This document shows, one piece after another, positions 15,079-23,607 of a DNA stretch of 37,295 nucleotides. Origin of the DNA: an uncultured Flavobacteriales bacterium. Lineage in GTDB: Bacteria > Bacteroidota > Bacteroidia > Flavobacteriales > Crocinitomicaceae. Numbering within the stretch: position 1 is the first letter of the stretch; every line of letters starts with the position of its first letter. The stretch is taken from assembly GCA_946480815.1 (NCBI GenBank), contig CAMLLB010000043.1, positions 1 to 37,295 of the forward strand. Direction: 5' to 3'. The position numbers and the translations under genes are program-made. The notes beneath the pieces are model-generated. The model was not told the DNA's origin. It saw nothing but the letters and a program-made list of their open reading frames with translations, and ran no database searches.

Positions 15079-15843
15079 TTATCTCACAAAAACCCACTCG
15101 GAAGCGGACGACTGCTTTTCATCGAACGAATAACCGTCCACATTATAGCTTTTCAAATCCTCCAGGTTGGTCAGTTCATTTTGAATGATGTACCTTGCCA
15201 TTGCTCCGCGCGCGTGTTTGGCAAAGATCATTACAACCTTGTATTCACCGTTTTTAAATTCTTTAAACACAGGTGTCACAACCGGATTCTTAACCTTCTT
15301 CCACAAAATTGCTTTGTTATATTCTGCCGAAGCCAGGTTGACAATCGCTTCTCCTTTTTCTGTTTCTTTTAACAACGATTTTGTCAGCTTATCTCCCCAA
15401 AATTGGTACAGACTTGAAATTCCTTCTTTAATATCCCATCTTGTTCCCATTTCCAGGCGATAAGGATGGATCAGGTCCATTGGCTTCAACAAACCATACA
15501 TCCCAGACAAAATCCGCAAGTTTTGCTGCGCCTTTTCCAATTCCTTCTCAGAAAGTGATTCTGCATCCAATCCTTTATACACTTCTCCTGTGAAGAGAAA
15601 AGCAGCAGGTTTTACATCATCGGTTGGCTCTGCAGACAAATACCAGGATTTGTTTCTGTTCACATTCAACTCTGCAATATCCTTTGAAACATGCATTAAT
15701 TCCATAAGATCTTTTGCCTTCATTTTTTTCAGCTTACCTACCAGGGATTTTGCTTCTTTCGCAAATACCGGCTGTGTGAAATCAAATTGGGGAAATTGAC
15801 AATTTTCGTTGATCGATTTTGCAGGAGAAATGAGAATTTTCAT
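15079..15843 (-). CDS. yaaA: Peroxide stress protein YaaA (DUF328 family)
   Basis: I choose the ATG at 15843 (254 residues), because MKILISPAKSINE is the standard YaaA N-terminus. The family pattern is followed throughout: LMHVSKDIAELNVNRN, AAFLFTGEVYKGLDAESL, LRILSGMYGLLKPMDLIHPYRLEMG, LASAEYNKAI and VIFAKHARGAMARYII. In E. coli YaaA lowers intracellular free iron during peroxide stress and binds DNA. The gene is monocistronic, with a TATTTTTG box upstream. Confidence 0.94.
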   Translation of the reverse strand: MKILISPAKSINENCQFPQFDFTQPVFAKEAKSLVGKLKKMKAKDLMELMHVSKDIAELNVNRNKSWYLSAEPTDDVKPAAFLFTGEVYKGLDAESLSEKELEKAQQNLRILSGMYGLLKPMDLIHPYRLEMGTRWDIKEGISSLYQFWGDKLTKSLLKETEKGEAIVNLASAEYNKAILWKKVKNPVVTPVFKEFKNGEYKVVMIFAKHARGAMARYIIQNELTNLEDLKSYNVDGYSFDEKQSSASEWVFVR

Positions 15844-15861
15844 AATTGATTTTGCTTTGCT

Positions 15862-15869
15862 CAAAAATA
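15862..15869 (-). promoter_or_regulatory. -7 promoter box for yaaA
   Basis: TATTTTTG on the minus strand matches TAnnTTTG, 18 nt before the yaaA start codon. Confidence 0.5.
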
Positions 15870-15897
15870 CGGTGAAAAAACCAAATTGGTTTTCTGT

Positions 15898-15945
15898 TAA
15901 AACAAGAATCGCCTTAATCCCATAAATACGGGATCAAGGCGATTC
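15898..15945 (-). terminator. Terminator of the large secreted protein gene
   Basis: GAATCGCCTT and AAGGCGATTC form a strong stem (15906-15945) with an inner AATCCC/GGGAT extension. On the minus strand it is followed by TTGTTTT. It lies 31 nt after the stop at 15977. Confidence 0.8.
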
Positions 15946-15976
15946 CTTACGCTACGAATAGTGTTTAGGTGTAGGA

Positions 15977-18900
15977 CTATTTCAGTAAAGTAACATGCCC
16001 GTCCAGTTCAGTTTTCTTATCATTTGACTTATGTTTTACTTTAATTTTCCAGATGTAGGTCCCATCCAGCAATTTTTCATTGTGGTAGGTCCCATCCCAG
16101 CCTTCTTCATAATTCAGGGATTCAAATATGAGTTCTCCCCATCTGTTGTAAATCCACAAATGGTAGCTATTCACATCAAAACCTTTAGTGAGGACCGGTT
16201 TGAAGACATTGTTGTATTCATCTCCATCCGGAGAAAAGGCATTCGGAACATAATAGATCAAATCCTCTCCGACATGAACCGTTCTTGAAGTAGTATCCCT
16301 GCAGCCGTCGCTGTTTACAGCTACTAAATGTACTTCATAGTAAGCCGCTTCTTCATCCGGGAAAACATGCGTCGGATTCTCAGCATTGCTGCCAAAAGAT
16401 CCATCCGAAAAATCCCAATAATAATCGACCGCACCATATGAATTATTGAAGAAATTGACAAAGGTATTGGAGGTTTCCAAATCGGTCGGAGTCATACTGA
16501 AATCCGCAATCGGATTTGGATAGACACATAAAAACGCCGGTTTTGTTCCTGAATTTGTACATCCTTCCGGAGTAGAAACAGTCAGAGTGACATCATAACA
16601 GCCAGGTTCTCTGAGCTCCATATCAACCGAACCGCAGCCCGTATATTGATCACCATTTGACAAAGTCCATTGGCAATTATTCAGGTTCCCGGTAGATAAA
16701 TTTGTCAAGGCGGTATTCAACGGAGAACAATCTGCAACATTTGTCGCAGAGAAATCAACCTGAGGAATGGGAACTACCGTAACCTGGATCACATCCGTAT
16801 TTTTACATCCGTTCACATCTGTTCCTTCTACAGTATAATTCAGCGTGACAGTCGGAACAAAAGGAACTCCATCGATTCCATTGTTATCCCAAACATAGGT
16901 AGATGCCCCCTGACCCTGAAGTGTGACCGGGTTTCCGGCACAAACAGGGAAATCGTTTCCAGCAAAGACATTTGGTAAATCCCATACTCTTACCAGCACC
17001 TCATTTCCAACTAAATTAGAACACATGGATACTGAACTCTCCTGAACAGAGATCAGCTCGTAATGAAAATCTCCAGGGATACTTGTCGGAACAGACATAT
17101 TCAATTGTCCGGAAGCTGAACTAATTGTTTGTGGTGCTCCGCCATTTACAGAATACGTAAACGTAAACGGAGATACTCCATTTGTTCCCTGAAACGTTAC
17201 CACCGGTTGATTTTCATTCAAACACAAACTCGTATCGCCTGAAATCGTTGCACTTGGAAGCGGATTGATGTTAATTGTTGCTGTACCGGCCTGATTTGCC
17301 GAACAAAGCGTTGAAGAACCGTCCTGAACACTTAACAACGTATAAACAAAATTCCCCACTGTAGCGGTCGGTACCGTTATAGCTGCAATATTCGACCCGT
17401 TCAAGGTACTGATCGTTTGCTGAACTCCATTAATCGTATAGGTAAACGTGTACGGTCCAACAGTATTCCCACCCGTAAAAGTGACCTGTGGCTGATTAGA
17501 ATACTGACACAGTGTTGTGTTTCCGGTAATTGAAGCTGTCGGCAAATCATTTACCACAATATTTACTACACCTTGCTGCAAGTTTAAGCAAGTGCCTGCA
17601 CTCGCATCTTCGACACTGATCAAAGCGTATTGATGGGTCCCTGCAACATTTGTCGGAATTGGAATAGTTGCAACTCCAGCAGCATTAGATGTTATCTGCA
17701 CTGTTGCTCCTCCATTATAAGAATAACTGAAAGTATAGGGAGCCGTGGCATTTGCACCGGTAAATGTAACGCTTGGCTGAGCATCATTCAAACAAACTGT
17801 TGCACTCCCGGAAATAGTAGCTGTCGGCATTGGATTTACGGTTAGCACTACTACATCTGTATTTGCACATCCTGCTGCACTTGTTCCGGTTGCAGTATAA
17901 CTGGTTGCTCCCGAAGGCGGAGTTACAACTGTCCCATTTGGGATATTTGCTCCCCAAAAATAATTAACAGCTGTTCCCGTGGCAAGCATAGTCATTTGAT
18001 CACCTTCACACATCGTGGCATCCGCACCGGCATTGACCGTTGGTAAAGCATGAATTGTAACTTGAGTGTTCGTAACTGCATAACATGGAACACTTGGAGT
18101 AAACGTAACAGTATATAATTGAGACGTCGTTGTTGTACTGGTTGACAAATCCAATACTCCGGTATTTGCATTAATACCTACTGTTGCCAGTAAAACACTG
18201 TATGTTCCGGCTAAAGGAGTTGAAAGTGTTGGTGTCGGATCGGCAGCATCCATACAATATTCCGGATTCGGGTAAGACAAAGTGTATGGATTGGATGGAT
18301 TAACCGTAACCAAAACCTGGTCTGTTGCAGCACAACCGTTCAAATCTATTCCATTCACGGTATATGTTTGTGTCACAGCCGGCGTGAATGCAACTCCATT
18401 AGTTACTCCATTATCCCACACAAAATTTGTTCCACTCGAAGCAGTCAACGTAACATTTTGTCCTTCACAAACAGTTTGATCCGGTCCTCCGTTGATAAAT
18501 GGAATAAATACCGTAACAGCAAAAGGAGCTGACTGGCAAAGGAGATTTCCGTTATTGTCATACAATCCGGCAACAATAACCGTATCACTGTAAATTGGAA
18601 GCGTAACCGTATTGGAAGAAGGAGTATTACTTCCCGGTATATCCCATCCGATATTGGTTGTCAAACAAGGACCGGCATTGATAAAGATATTGTCCAATCC
18701 CCAGTTATCACAACAGTTACCAGAGGAATTCAACTGGATCCATCGAAACATCGTATTGGTTGTTGCTGCAGCTGCCGGAATCGGAATCGAGAATTGGCTC
18801 CAGGTCGTATAAGCTGTTGCACCGTTGATGGATGCATTTCCACCCGGATTAGCAGCAAGCTGAAATCCCCATGGGCTGAAATAAACAAACTCGACCCAGG

Positions 18901-19333
18901 TAGCTCCGCCATCCAGGCTATATTCGATCGAAACTCCTTCATCCTGTTCATCCGGACCTTCACAAGGAACCGGACCGCCCTGAACGGCATATCTCATTTC
19001 AAAATCCAATGTTCCACCCGAACACACATCGAAACTGGCACTGGTAATGTTCGGAGTTCCTACCGCTGTTGAGGCCCAAAAATAGGGTGTATTATCCATC
19101 GAATTCCCACACAAAACCCCATAGTTTGCCGCTCCTGATGTTGACCATCCGGCTGGGAGTGCATTGTTGTTAAAATCAAATGATTGATTTGCTTGTGTAA
19201 CAGTACCCGTTCCGGTATAAGTAATCGGAACTCCCGGACAAACCTGGGTTGGACCAGTCACTGTGACACTACATGTTTGCGAATACGCGGTCACCAGACC
19301 GAGTAAGCACATTAAGAGTAATGCTGCTTTCAT
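15977..19333 (-). CDS. Large secreted adhesin-like protein with CHU_C (type IX secretion, type B) sorting domain
   Basis: The protein has 1118 residues. A signal peptide (MKAALLLMCLLGLVTAYSQ) leads into a region of about 200 residues resembling a carbohydrate-binding or MAM-like jelly roll (FDFNNNALPAGWS, WGLDNIFINAGPC). Ig/PKD-like modules with the pattern VNAGADATMCEGD...W/FGANI follow. Three tandem SprB-like repeats of about 97 residues (about 500-781) each open PTAxISGxxxLC and contain PYTFxYxxNG. A PKD domain (YWDFSDGSFGSNAENPTHVF, about 965-985) comes next, then the C-terminal CHU_C domain from about 1020 (VPNAFSPDGDEYNNVF, LWIYNRWGELIFES, WDGTYHNEKLLDGTYIWKI). It is expected to be exported by the type IX system and surface-attached or released. 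Its ligand is unknown. Confidence 0.92.
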   Translation of the reverse strand: MKAALLLMCLLGLVTAYSQTCSVTVTGPTQVCPGVPITYTGTGTVTQANQSFDFNNNALPAGWSTSGAANYGVLCGNSMDNTPYFWASTAVGTPNITSASFDVCSGGTLDFEMRYAVQGGPVPCEGPDEQDEGVSIEYSLDGGATWVEFVYFSPWGFQLAANPGGNASINGATAYTTWSQFSIPIPAAAATTNTMFRWIQLNSSGNCCDNWGLDNIFINAGPCLTTNIGWDIPGSNTPSSNTVTLPIYSDTVIVAGLYDNNGNLLCQSAPFAVTVFIPFINGGPDQTVCEGQNVTLTASSGTNFVWDNGVTNGVAFTPAVTQTYTVNGIDLNGCAATDQVLVTVNPSNPYTLSYPNPEYCMDAADPTPTLSTPLAGTYSVLLATVGINANTGVLDLSTSTTTTSQLYTVTFTPSVPCYAVTNTQVTIHALPTVNAGADATMCEGDQMTMLATGTAVNYFWGANIPNGTVVTPPSGATSYTATGTSAAGCANTDVVVLTVNPMPTATISGSATVCLNDAQPSVTFTGANATAPYTFSYSYNGGATVQITSNAAGVATIPIPTNVAGTHQYALISVEDASAGTCLNLQQGVVNIVVNDLPTASITGNTTLCQYSNQPQVTFTGGNTVGPYTFTYTINGVQQTISTLNGSNIAAITVPTATVGNFVYTLLSVQDGSSTLCSANQAGTATININPLPSATISGDTSLCLNENQPVVTFQGTNGVSPFTFTYSVNGGAPQTISSASGQLNMSVPTSIPGDFHYELISVQESSVSMCSNLVGNEVLVRVWDLPNVFAGNDFPVCAGNPVTLQGQGASTYVWDNNGIDGVPFVPTVTLNYTVEGTDVNGCKNTDVIQVTVVPIPQVDFSATNVADCSPLNTALTNLSTGNLNNCQWTLSNGDQYTGCGSVDMELREPGCYDVTLTVSTPEGCTNSGTKPAFLCVYPNPIADFSMTPTDLETSNTFVNFFNNSYGAVDYYWDFSDGSFGSNAENPTHVFPDEEAAYYEVHLVAVNSDGCRDTTSRTVHVGEDLIYYVPNAFSPDGDEYNNVFKPVLTKGFDVNSYHLWIYNRWGELIFESLNYEEGWDGTYHNEKLLDGTYIWKIKVKHKSNDKKTELDGHVTLLK

Positions 19334-19397
19334 AGTAAGTCAGTATAAATTAATAAGAAATCGAGATCAAGTAATCTTCATTCAGCAATCGGCTGAA

Positions 19398-19823
19398 TTA
19401 CTCCACGATCAAATTTTCAATTCGTAATTCCTGGAAATTCCAGGCTCCTGAAAAATTCGGATTACGTAAGTAGACTTTAGTCTTGTCATCAGAACCACAA
19501 GAGGCTGAATAAACCTGGTTAGGTGACAAACTAACATAGTAGAGGCTCTCATCACTGCCATTGCATCCTGCGCATCCTTCTTCGTACTGAACCACGATAT
19601 TAAAGCCAGCATGCAAATCAGCATTTGTGAGATTTTCAATTTTTAAAAAAGCAAATTGATAAGCTTGTTTTCCCGTTTCAACGTCACAGTCCCCGCGCAC
19701 ATAAGAGATTCTAACCTGCGGAGTGGTAATGAGCTGGTGCTCCTCCTCCTGTGAAAACGCTGTCGAACTCAAAAGCACGCCTGCAGCAATACTTTTGGTC
19801 CATTTGAACAGATCCCTTTTCAT
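19398..19823 (-). CDS. Small secreted protein of unknown function, upstream of the large adhesin-like gene
   Basis: The protein has 141 residues with a signal peptide (about 1-25, ending STAFSQ). The mature part is short and acidic, with paired cysteines (GDCDVE, EEGCAGCNGSD, SASCGSDD) and beta-rich texture. I do not recognise a family. It lies 64 nt upstream of the adhesin-like gene in the same direction, so co-transcription is likely, and a role at the cell surface is plausible. There is no type IX sorting domain. GTCTA/TAGAC arms (19846-19861) lie 22 nt upstream of the start. Confidence 0.75.
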   Translation of the reverse strand: MKRDLFKWTKSIAAGVLLSSTAFSQEEEHQLITTPQVRISYVRGDCDVETGKQAYQFAFLKIENLTNADLHAGFNIVVQYEEGCAGCNGSDESLYYVSLSPNQVYSASCGSDDKTKVYLRNPNFSGAWNFQELRIENLIVE

Positions 19824-20357
19824 AATCTAACAGTTAGTAGCATCGGTCTATTTAACTAGACAAATGGTAATTAATAGATGTGTGTTTTAATAATAACCTT
19901 CCAAATAAATTTTAGTCGAGTCATCTATTTTCAAGACTCTCATTTCGACTAAACAGTCGAACTATTTTATCAAAACGCAACAGCAAGTTACAATTCTACT
20001 ATTCTAGTCGAATATTAAGGCTTTGTTTGAATTAGTCTATTTAAAAACAGACCATTAGGGCTTCAGTGAGTTCATTAGAGGAACTATAACAAATTTAAAA
20101 TAATTTGCGACTTAAACAAGAAAATCGGGAATTATTATTTCAAAAAGTTTAGATGATGGAGATATTATGGGACTGAGATTTTATGTTATGGCATTTAGCT
20201 GTAAGGTAACCATTGTTAGCAATATAGCTAAATTCAAACATAGCTAATTCTCTAAATAGAAACTTTGGGATTTAACAAATTTGCTATTGCAGTAAATGAA
20301 CTTTTCAACTAACTTAAAAGTAAAAAGAGTATACTATTCATTTTAATTCAACCAATT
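19824..20357. other. 534-bp AT-rich gene-free region with repeated short motifs
   Basis: No ORF in this stretch looks real. It holds four AGTCGA boxes: TTTAGTCGA 19911-19919, its exact inverse TCGACTAAA 19945-19953, CAGTCGAAC 19954-19962 and CTAGTCGAAT 20004-20013. Two GTCTATTTAA motifs lie at 19846 and 20035. Nearer the ArsR gene are TTAGC/GCTAA arms (20216-20231) and a second TAGCTAA at 20241-20247, 16 bp apart. These look like operator sites between the divergent secreted-protein gene and the ArsR-type gene, but no regulator can be assigned. Confidence 0.5.
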
Positions 20358-20648
20358 ATGGGCGCATCAAAAGACAACAATTACACCCCCGAAGAACTAC
20401 TTATGTCTCAATTCGGAAGAGCAATCGGACATCCTGCCAGATCAAGAATGGTCAACTTACTTAAAGAGAATAAATCATTCCGAAACACAGATATGTGCAA
20501 AATACTCGAAATGAAAGCTTCTACAATTCACAATCACGTAAAAATTCTACGAGAAGCGGACCTAATCCACATAGAATATGCAACGCATGAATACCACATC
20601 ACACTTCACCAGGAAAACTATCAGTTATATTTAAGCCAGCTTAATTGA
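20358..20648 (+). CDS. ArsR-type winged-helix transcriptional regulator
   Basis: The protein has 96 residues. FGRAIGHPARSRMVNLLKENKSFRNTDMCKILEMKASTIHNHVKILREADLIHIEY is a typical ArsR/SmtB winged helix, with the recognition helix around ASTIHNHVKILREADL and a wing at YATHEYHITL. There is no metal-binding CxC or similar site, so it is likely not a metal sensor. The gene starts with ATG after a 534-bp AT-rich region with repeated motifs, which may be its own operators. It ends 3 bp from the convergent L-2-hydroxyglutarate oxidase gene. Confidence 0.85.
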   Translation: MGASKDNNYTPEELLMSQFGRAIGHPARSRMVNLLKENKSFRNTDMCKILEMKASTIHNHVKILREADLIHIEYATHEYHITLHQENYQLYLSQLN

Positions 20649-20651
20649 AGC

Positions 20652-21863
20652 TTACTTCCAGCCAAAGTGCTTTTCGGCTTCATCGACAATCTGACCGCCA
20701 ATTGCCAATGATGCGGTTGCTGCCGGAGAAGGTGCATTCAAAACGTGGATCGAATTTTCATGAAACTCAAAGCGGAAATCATCCCGCGTATCACCATCTT
20801 CGGCTAACAAAAGTGCTCTTACTCCTGCTCTTCCGGGATGGATATCTTCCATTGTCAAAGTTGGAATAATGCGTTGCAATGTTTTCAGGAACAAGCGTTT
20901 TGAAAATGCTCTGCGGTATTCATCAATACCGAATTTCATATTATTGAAAAACAATTTCCAGGTACCTTTGTATGTCAAAGCATCAAAGGTATCCTTCATC
21001 GAGAAGTCAGTTTTCCCGTAACCTTCACGCTTAAACGTAAACACGGCGTTCGGACCACATTCGATCTCTCCGTTTGTCATTCGTGTAAAATGAACACCTA
21101 AGAAGGGGAAATCCGGATTTGGAACAGGATAAATCAGGTTTTTAACTTTGTGTTTCGCTTCTTCTGTCAATTCGTAATAATCGCCTCGGAAACCAACCAC
21201 TTTCTCTTTCAACTTCACTCCATCCTTTTTAGCCAAACGATCTGCCTGTAATCCTCCGCAGAAAATCAGGAACTTTGCTTCAATGTTTCCTTTATTGGTT
21301 GCTATAATCGTTTTATCTGAAGACCGCTCAATTCCAATCACTTCATGACTCAACTTCATAGCACTTTTAGGTTGCATGGAAAGTGCGATCTCTGCCATTT
21401 TCTCAGTTGCCCCGCGAAAATCAATAATCCCTGTACAAGGAACCCATATCCCACCGATACTTTCTACGTAGGGTTCTATTTCCTTTACACGTTTCGCATC
21501 TATCATTTCAATTCCTTCTGTATTATTTGCCAAACCATTCTGGAAAATCTTATCCATGTTCGACAATTCGGAAGGATCAACTGCAACAACTACTTTACCG
21601 CAAACATCATGGGCAATGTGGTGCTCTTTGGCAAAAGCAACCAATTCATGTCGACCTGCAACGCAGTTTTTAGCTTTTAACGAACCGGGTTTATAGTACA
21701 ATCCGCTGTGAATAACTCCGGAATTATTACCCGTTTGATGATCTGCAAGCTTCGCTTCCTTCTCAATCAGAACAATTGCTAAATCCGGATAACGCTTTTG
21801 CATTTTGTAAAGTGTCGCTGCACCTACTATTCCACCACCAATAATTGCTACGTCGTATGCCAT
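20652..21863 (-). CDS. lhgO: L-2-hydroxyglutarate oxidase (FAD-dependent)
   Basis: I choose the ATG at 21863 (403 residues), giving MAYDVAIIGGGIVGAATLY, the FAD-binding motif right at the N-terminus; the longer open frame adds a non-homologous stretch. QTGNNSGVIHSGLYYKPGSLKAKNCVAGR (two adjoining pieces) is the flavin/substrate signature of LhgO/YgaF and L2HGDH. IECGPNAVFTFKREGY and HPGRAGVRALLL follow in the expected order. It oxidises L-2-hydroxyglutarate to 2-oxoglutarate, passing electrons to the membrane quinone pool. It is divergent from the acyltransferase gene, with mirror-image promoter boxes between them. Confidence 0.93.
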   Translation of the reverse strand: MAYDVAIIGGGIVGAATLYKMQKRYPDLAIVLIEKEAKLADHQTGNNSGVIHSGLYYKPGSLKAKNCVAGRHELVAFAKEHHIAHDVCGKVVVAVDPSELSNMDKIFQNGLANNTEGIEMIDAKRVKEIEPYVESIGGIWVPCTGIIDFRGATEKMAEIALSMQPKSAMKLSHEVIGIERSSDKTIIATNKGNIEAKFLIFCGGLQADRLAKKDGVKLKEKVVGFRGDYYELTEEAKHKVKNLIYPVPNPDFPFLGVHFTRMTNGEIECGPNAVFTFKREGYGKTDFSMKDTFDALTYKGTWKLFFNNMKFGIDEYRRAFSKRLFLKTLQRIIPTLTMEDIHPGRAGVRALLLAEDGDTRDDFRFEFHENSIHVLNAPSPAATASLAIGGQIVDEAEKHFGWK

Positions 21864-21881
21864 GAATGTGTAAATTTTCTG

Positions 21882-21889
21882 CAAATGTA
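21882..21889 (-). promoter_or_regulatory. -7 promoter box for lhgO
   Basis: TACATTTG on the minus strand matches TAnnTTTG, 18 nt before the lhgO start. The same octamer occurs on the other strand at 21917. Confidence 0.55.
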
Positions 21890-21916
21890 CTAGAAAAAGC
21901 AATAGTATATAATGAC

Positions 21917-21924
21917 TACATTTG
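21917..21924 (+). promoter_or_regulatory. -7 promoter box for the acyltransferase operon
   Basis: TACATTTG on the plus strand, 31 nt before the start codon. With 21882-21889 it forms an exact inverted repeat with a 27-bp spacer. An AAGGGGAGG-like Shine-Dalgarno sequence follows at about 21937-21945. Confidence 0.55.
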
Positions 21925-21955
21925 AACACTTTCACAAAGGGGAGGAAACAAGGAA

Positions 21956-23074
21956 ATGAACCAAAAAGAAAAAATTCACTTTGAAAACCTGAATGGACTG
22001 CGATTCATCGGGGCCTTCATGGTCTTTCTTTTCCATGCTTTTACAATTAACCGGGAAGTATGGGGTGATTTTTTTGAGTCCGCTCCCTTTGAGATCGCTC
22101 GAAAACTGACATCTATCGGACATTATGGAGTCAATCTCTTTTTTATTTTGAGCGGATTTTTAATTACTTATCTGTTACTGAAAGAATTAAAAGAGCGTGG
22201 AAAAATCCATGTAGGTTTCTTTTTAGCCCGGCGAATCTTACGACTCTGGCCGCTATACTTTGTCATCGTGCTTTTCGGATTTTTCCTCTTCCCGCACCTT
22301 CCTTTCGGAATTCAAACCGTTCACGAATTCTGGCGCTACGGATTATTCCTATCCAATTTTGATGAAATAATTAATGGCAGCAGGGATTCTATCAATTTCC
22401 TGACGGCTACCTGGAGTGTCAGTATTGAAGAACAATTCTATATCGGCTGGGCCCTGGTAATCGGCTTTTTTCAGTGGAAAACGATTCGTTCTTTCCAACT
22501 GTTCTTTTTATTGGTGGTCGGAAGCTCATTCTTGTTCCGGTTTTATTATTCAGCCAATCAAGCCATTATCTACTACCACACATTGAGTGTTATTTCTGAT
22601 ATGGCTATCGGTGGACTACTAGCCTCATGGGTATTTGAAAAACCTTCCATTCGAATCATTGAGGAACTCAAAAAATGGCAGATCATATTCATTTATCTCC
22701 TTGGAATCGGTTTTTTGTTCACAGCTCACAAACTCCTCCCGGGGAAATTGATCTCACTGGAACGATTGATTTCGGGAAGCTTCTTCGCCTTCGTTTTAAT
22801 TGAACAATTGAAAGCAAAACATTCCTTTTTTAAAGCAGATCGTATTCCTTATTTTGAAAAGGCAGGAAAATTGACTTATGGATTCTATCTCTTTCACAGC
22901 TTGCTGATATACTATATCTGCAAAACATTCGAATACCTTAACTGGAACGAACGAGCTGGATATTTTATGCTTTATTTCGCTTTGTTATTAGCATCCAACA
23001 GCTTGTTATCGATCATTTCATACCGGTATTTCGAAAAACCATTATTAAACCTAAAACGTTATTTCAGAGCATGA
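21956..23074 (+). CDS. Acyltransferase 3 family membrane protein (OafA/YrhL-like)
   Basis: The protein has 372 residues and about ten hydrophobic segments. FENLNGLRFIGAFMVFLFHAF is the family opening with the conserved RxxA/G...H arrangement. GVNLFFILSGFLITYLLL and WSVSIEEQFYIGWALVI are further hallmarks of acyltransferase 3. These inner-membrane enzymes O-acetylate cell-surface sugars or lipids. The natural acceptor is unknown; envelope polysaccharide is likely. Its stop overlaps the following GNAT gene by 4 bp. A purine-rich Shine-Dalgarno-like stretch precedes the ATG, unusual for this window. Confidence 0.9.
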   Translation: MNQKEKIHFENLNGLRFIGAFMVFLFHAFTINREVWGDFFESAPFEIARKLTSIGHYGVNLFFILSGFLITYLLLKELKERGKIHVGFFLARRILRLWPLYFVIVLFGFFLFPHLPFGIQTVHEFWRYGLFLSNFDEIINGSRDSINFLTATWSVSIEEQFYIGWALVIGFFQWKTIRSFQLFFLLVVGSSFLFRFYYSANQAIIYYHTLSVISDMAIGGLLASWVFEKPSIRIIEELKKWQIIFIYLLGIGFLFTAHKLLPGKLISLERLISGSFFAFVLIEQLKAKHSFFKADRIPYFEKAGKLTYGFYLFHSLLIYYICKTFEYLNWNERAGYFMLYFALLLASNSLLSIISYRYFEKPLLNLKRYFRA

Positions 23075-23556
23075 TCTCTATTCAAAGGATTCAACGGGAA
23101 GACAATCCGGCAATTGCGCAGTTGATTCGTGAAGTACTTACCGAATTTGGAGCGAATAAACCCGGAACCGTGTTTACCGATCCGACAACTGATAATCTCT
23201 TTAAACTTTTTGAGACAAACCATTCATCCTACTTCATTGCAAAAGAGAATGGTGTTATTGTCGGTGGTTGCGGAATTTATCCTACTGAAGGTTTACCGGA
23301 TGGATGTATTGAATTGGTAAAACTATATGTCGCCAAAAGTTACCGAAGCATTGGGTTGGGGAAACAACTGATGGAAAGATCCATTTCAACCGCTGTTTCT
23401 GAAGGTTACCGGGAGATTTACCTGGAAACACTTCCGGAGCTTCGCATTGCAGTTGGTTTATACGAACATTTGGGATTTGAATACCTGGATCATCCTTATG
23501 GCAATTCCGGGCATTTTGCCTGTGATTTGTGGATGCGGAAAATCATTCGTCATTAA
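23071..23556 (+). CDS. GNAT family N-acetyltransferase
   Basis: The protein has 161 residues. CIELVKLYVAKSYRSIGLGKQLMERSISTA (about 80-110) contains the acetyl-CoA loop as RSIGLG. IAVGLYEHLGFEYLDHPYGNSGHFACDLWM is the motif B end typical of the MarR-associated/YobR-like GNATs. It is translationally coupled to the acyltransferase 3 gene (ATGA overlap), so both may act on the same surface or metabolic substrate (inference). Its stop lies at the edge of a 40-bp palindrome. Confidence 0.88.
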   Translation: MISIQRIQREDNPAIAQLIREVLTEFGANKPGTVFTDPTTDNLFKLFETNHSSYFIAKENGVIVGGCGIYPTEGLPDGCIELVKLYVAKSYRSIGLGKQLMERSISTAVSEGYREIYLETLPELRIAVGLYEHLGFEYLDHPYGNSGHFACDLWMRKIIRH

Positions 23557-23594
23557 ACAAGTAGGGGCGCGATTAATCGCGCCCCTACTTGTTT
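23555..23594. repeat. 40-bp perfect palindrome between convergent genes, possible bidirectional terminator
   Basis: The left arm AAACAAGTAGGGGCGCGATT is matched exactly by its complement, ending in GTTT. It starts on the last bases of the GNAT stop codon and ends 14 nt before the stop of the small minus-strand gene. A- and T-runs on the two sides would allow termination in both directions. The inner 14 bp and GTAG/CTAC arms equal those of 7012-7039, with GGG/CCC replacing ATA/TAT. Confidence 0.9.
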
Positions 23595-23607
23595 TCTATA
23601 AAGCAAT

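Noticed and set aside
20005..20016. 12-bp identity TAGTCGAATATT with 23894-23905 (opposite strand)
   Set aside because: Shared 12-mers are expected by chance many times in a window of this size; only the local cluster of AGTCGA boxes was kept.
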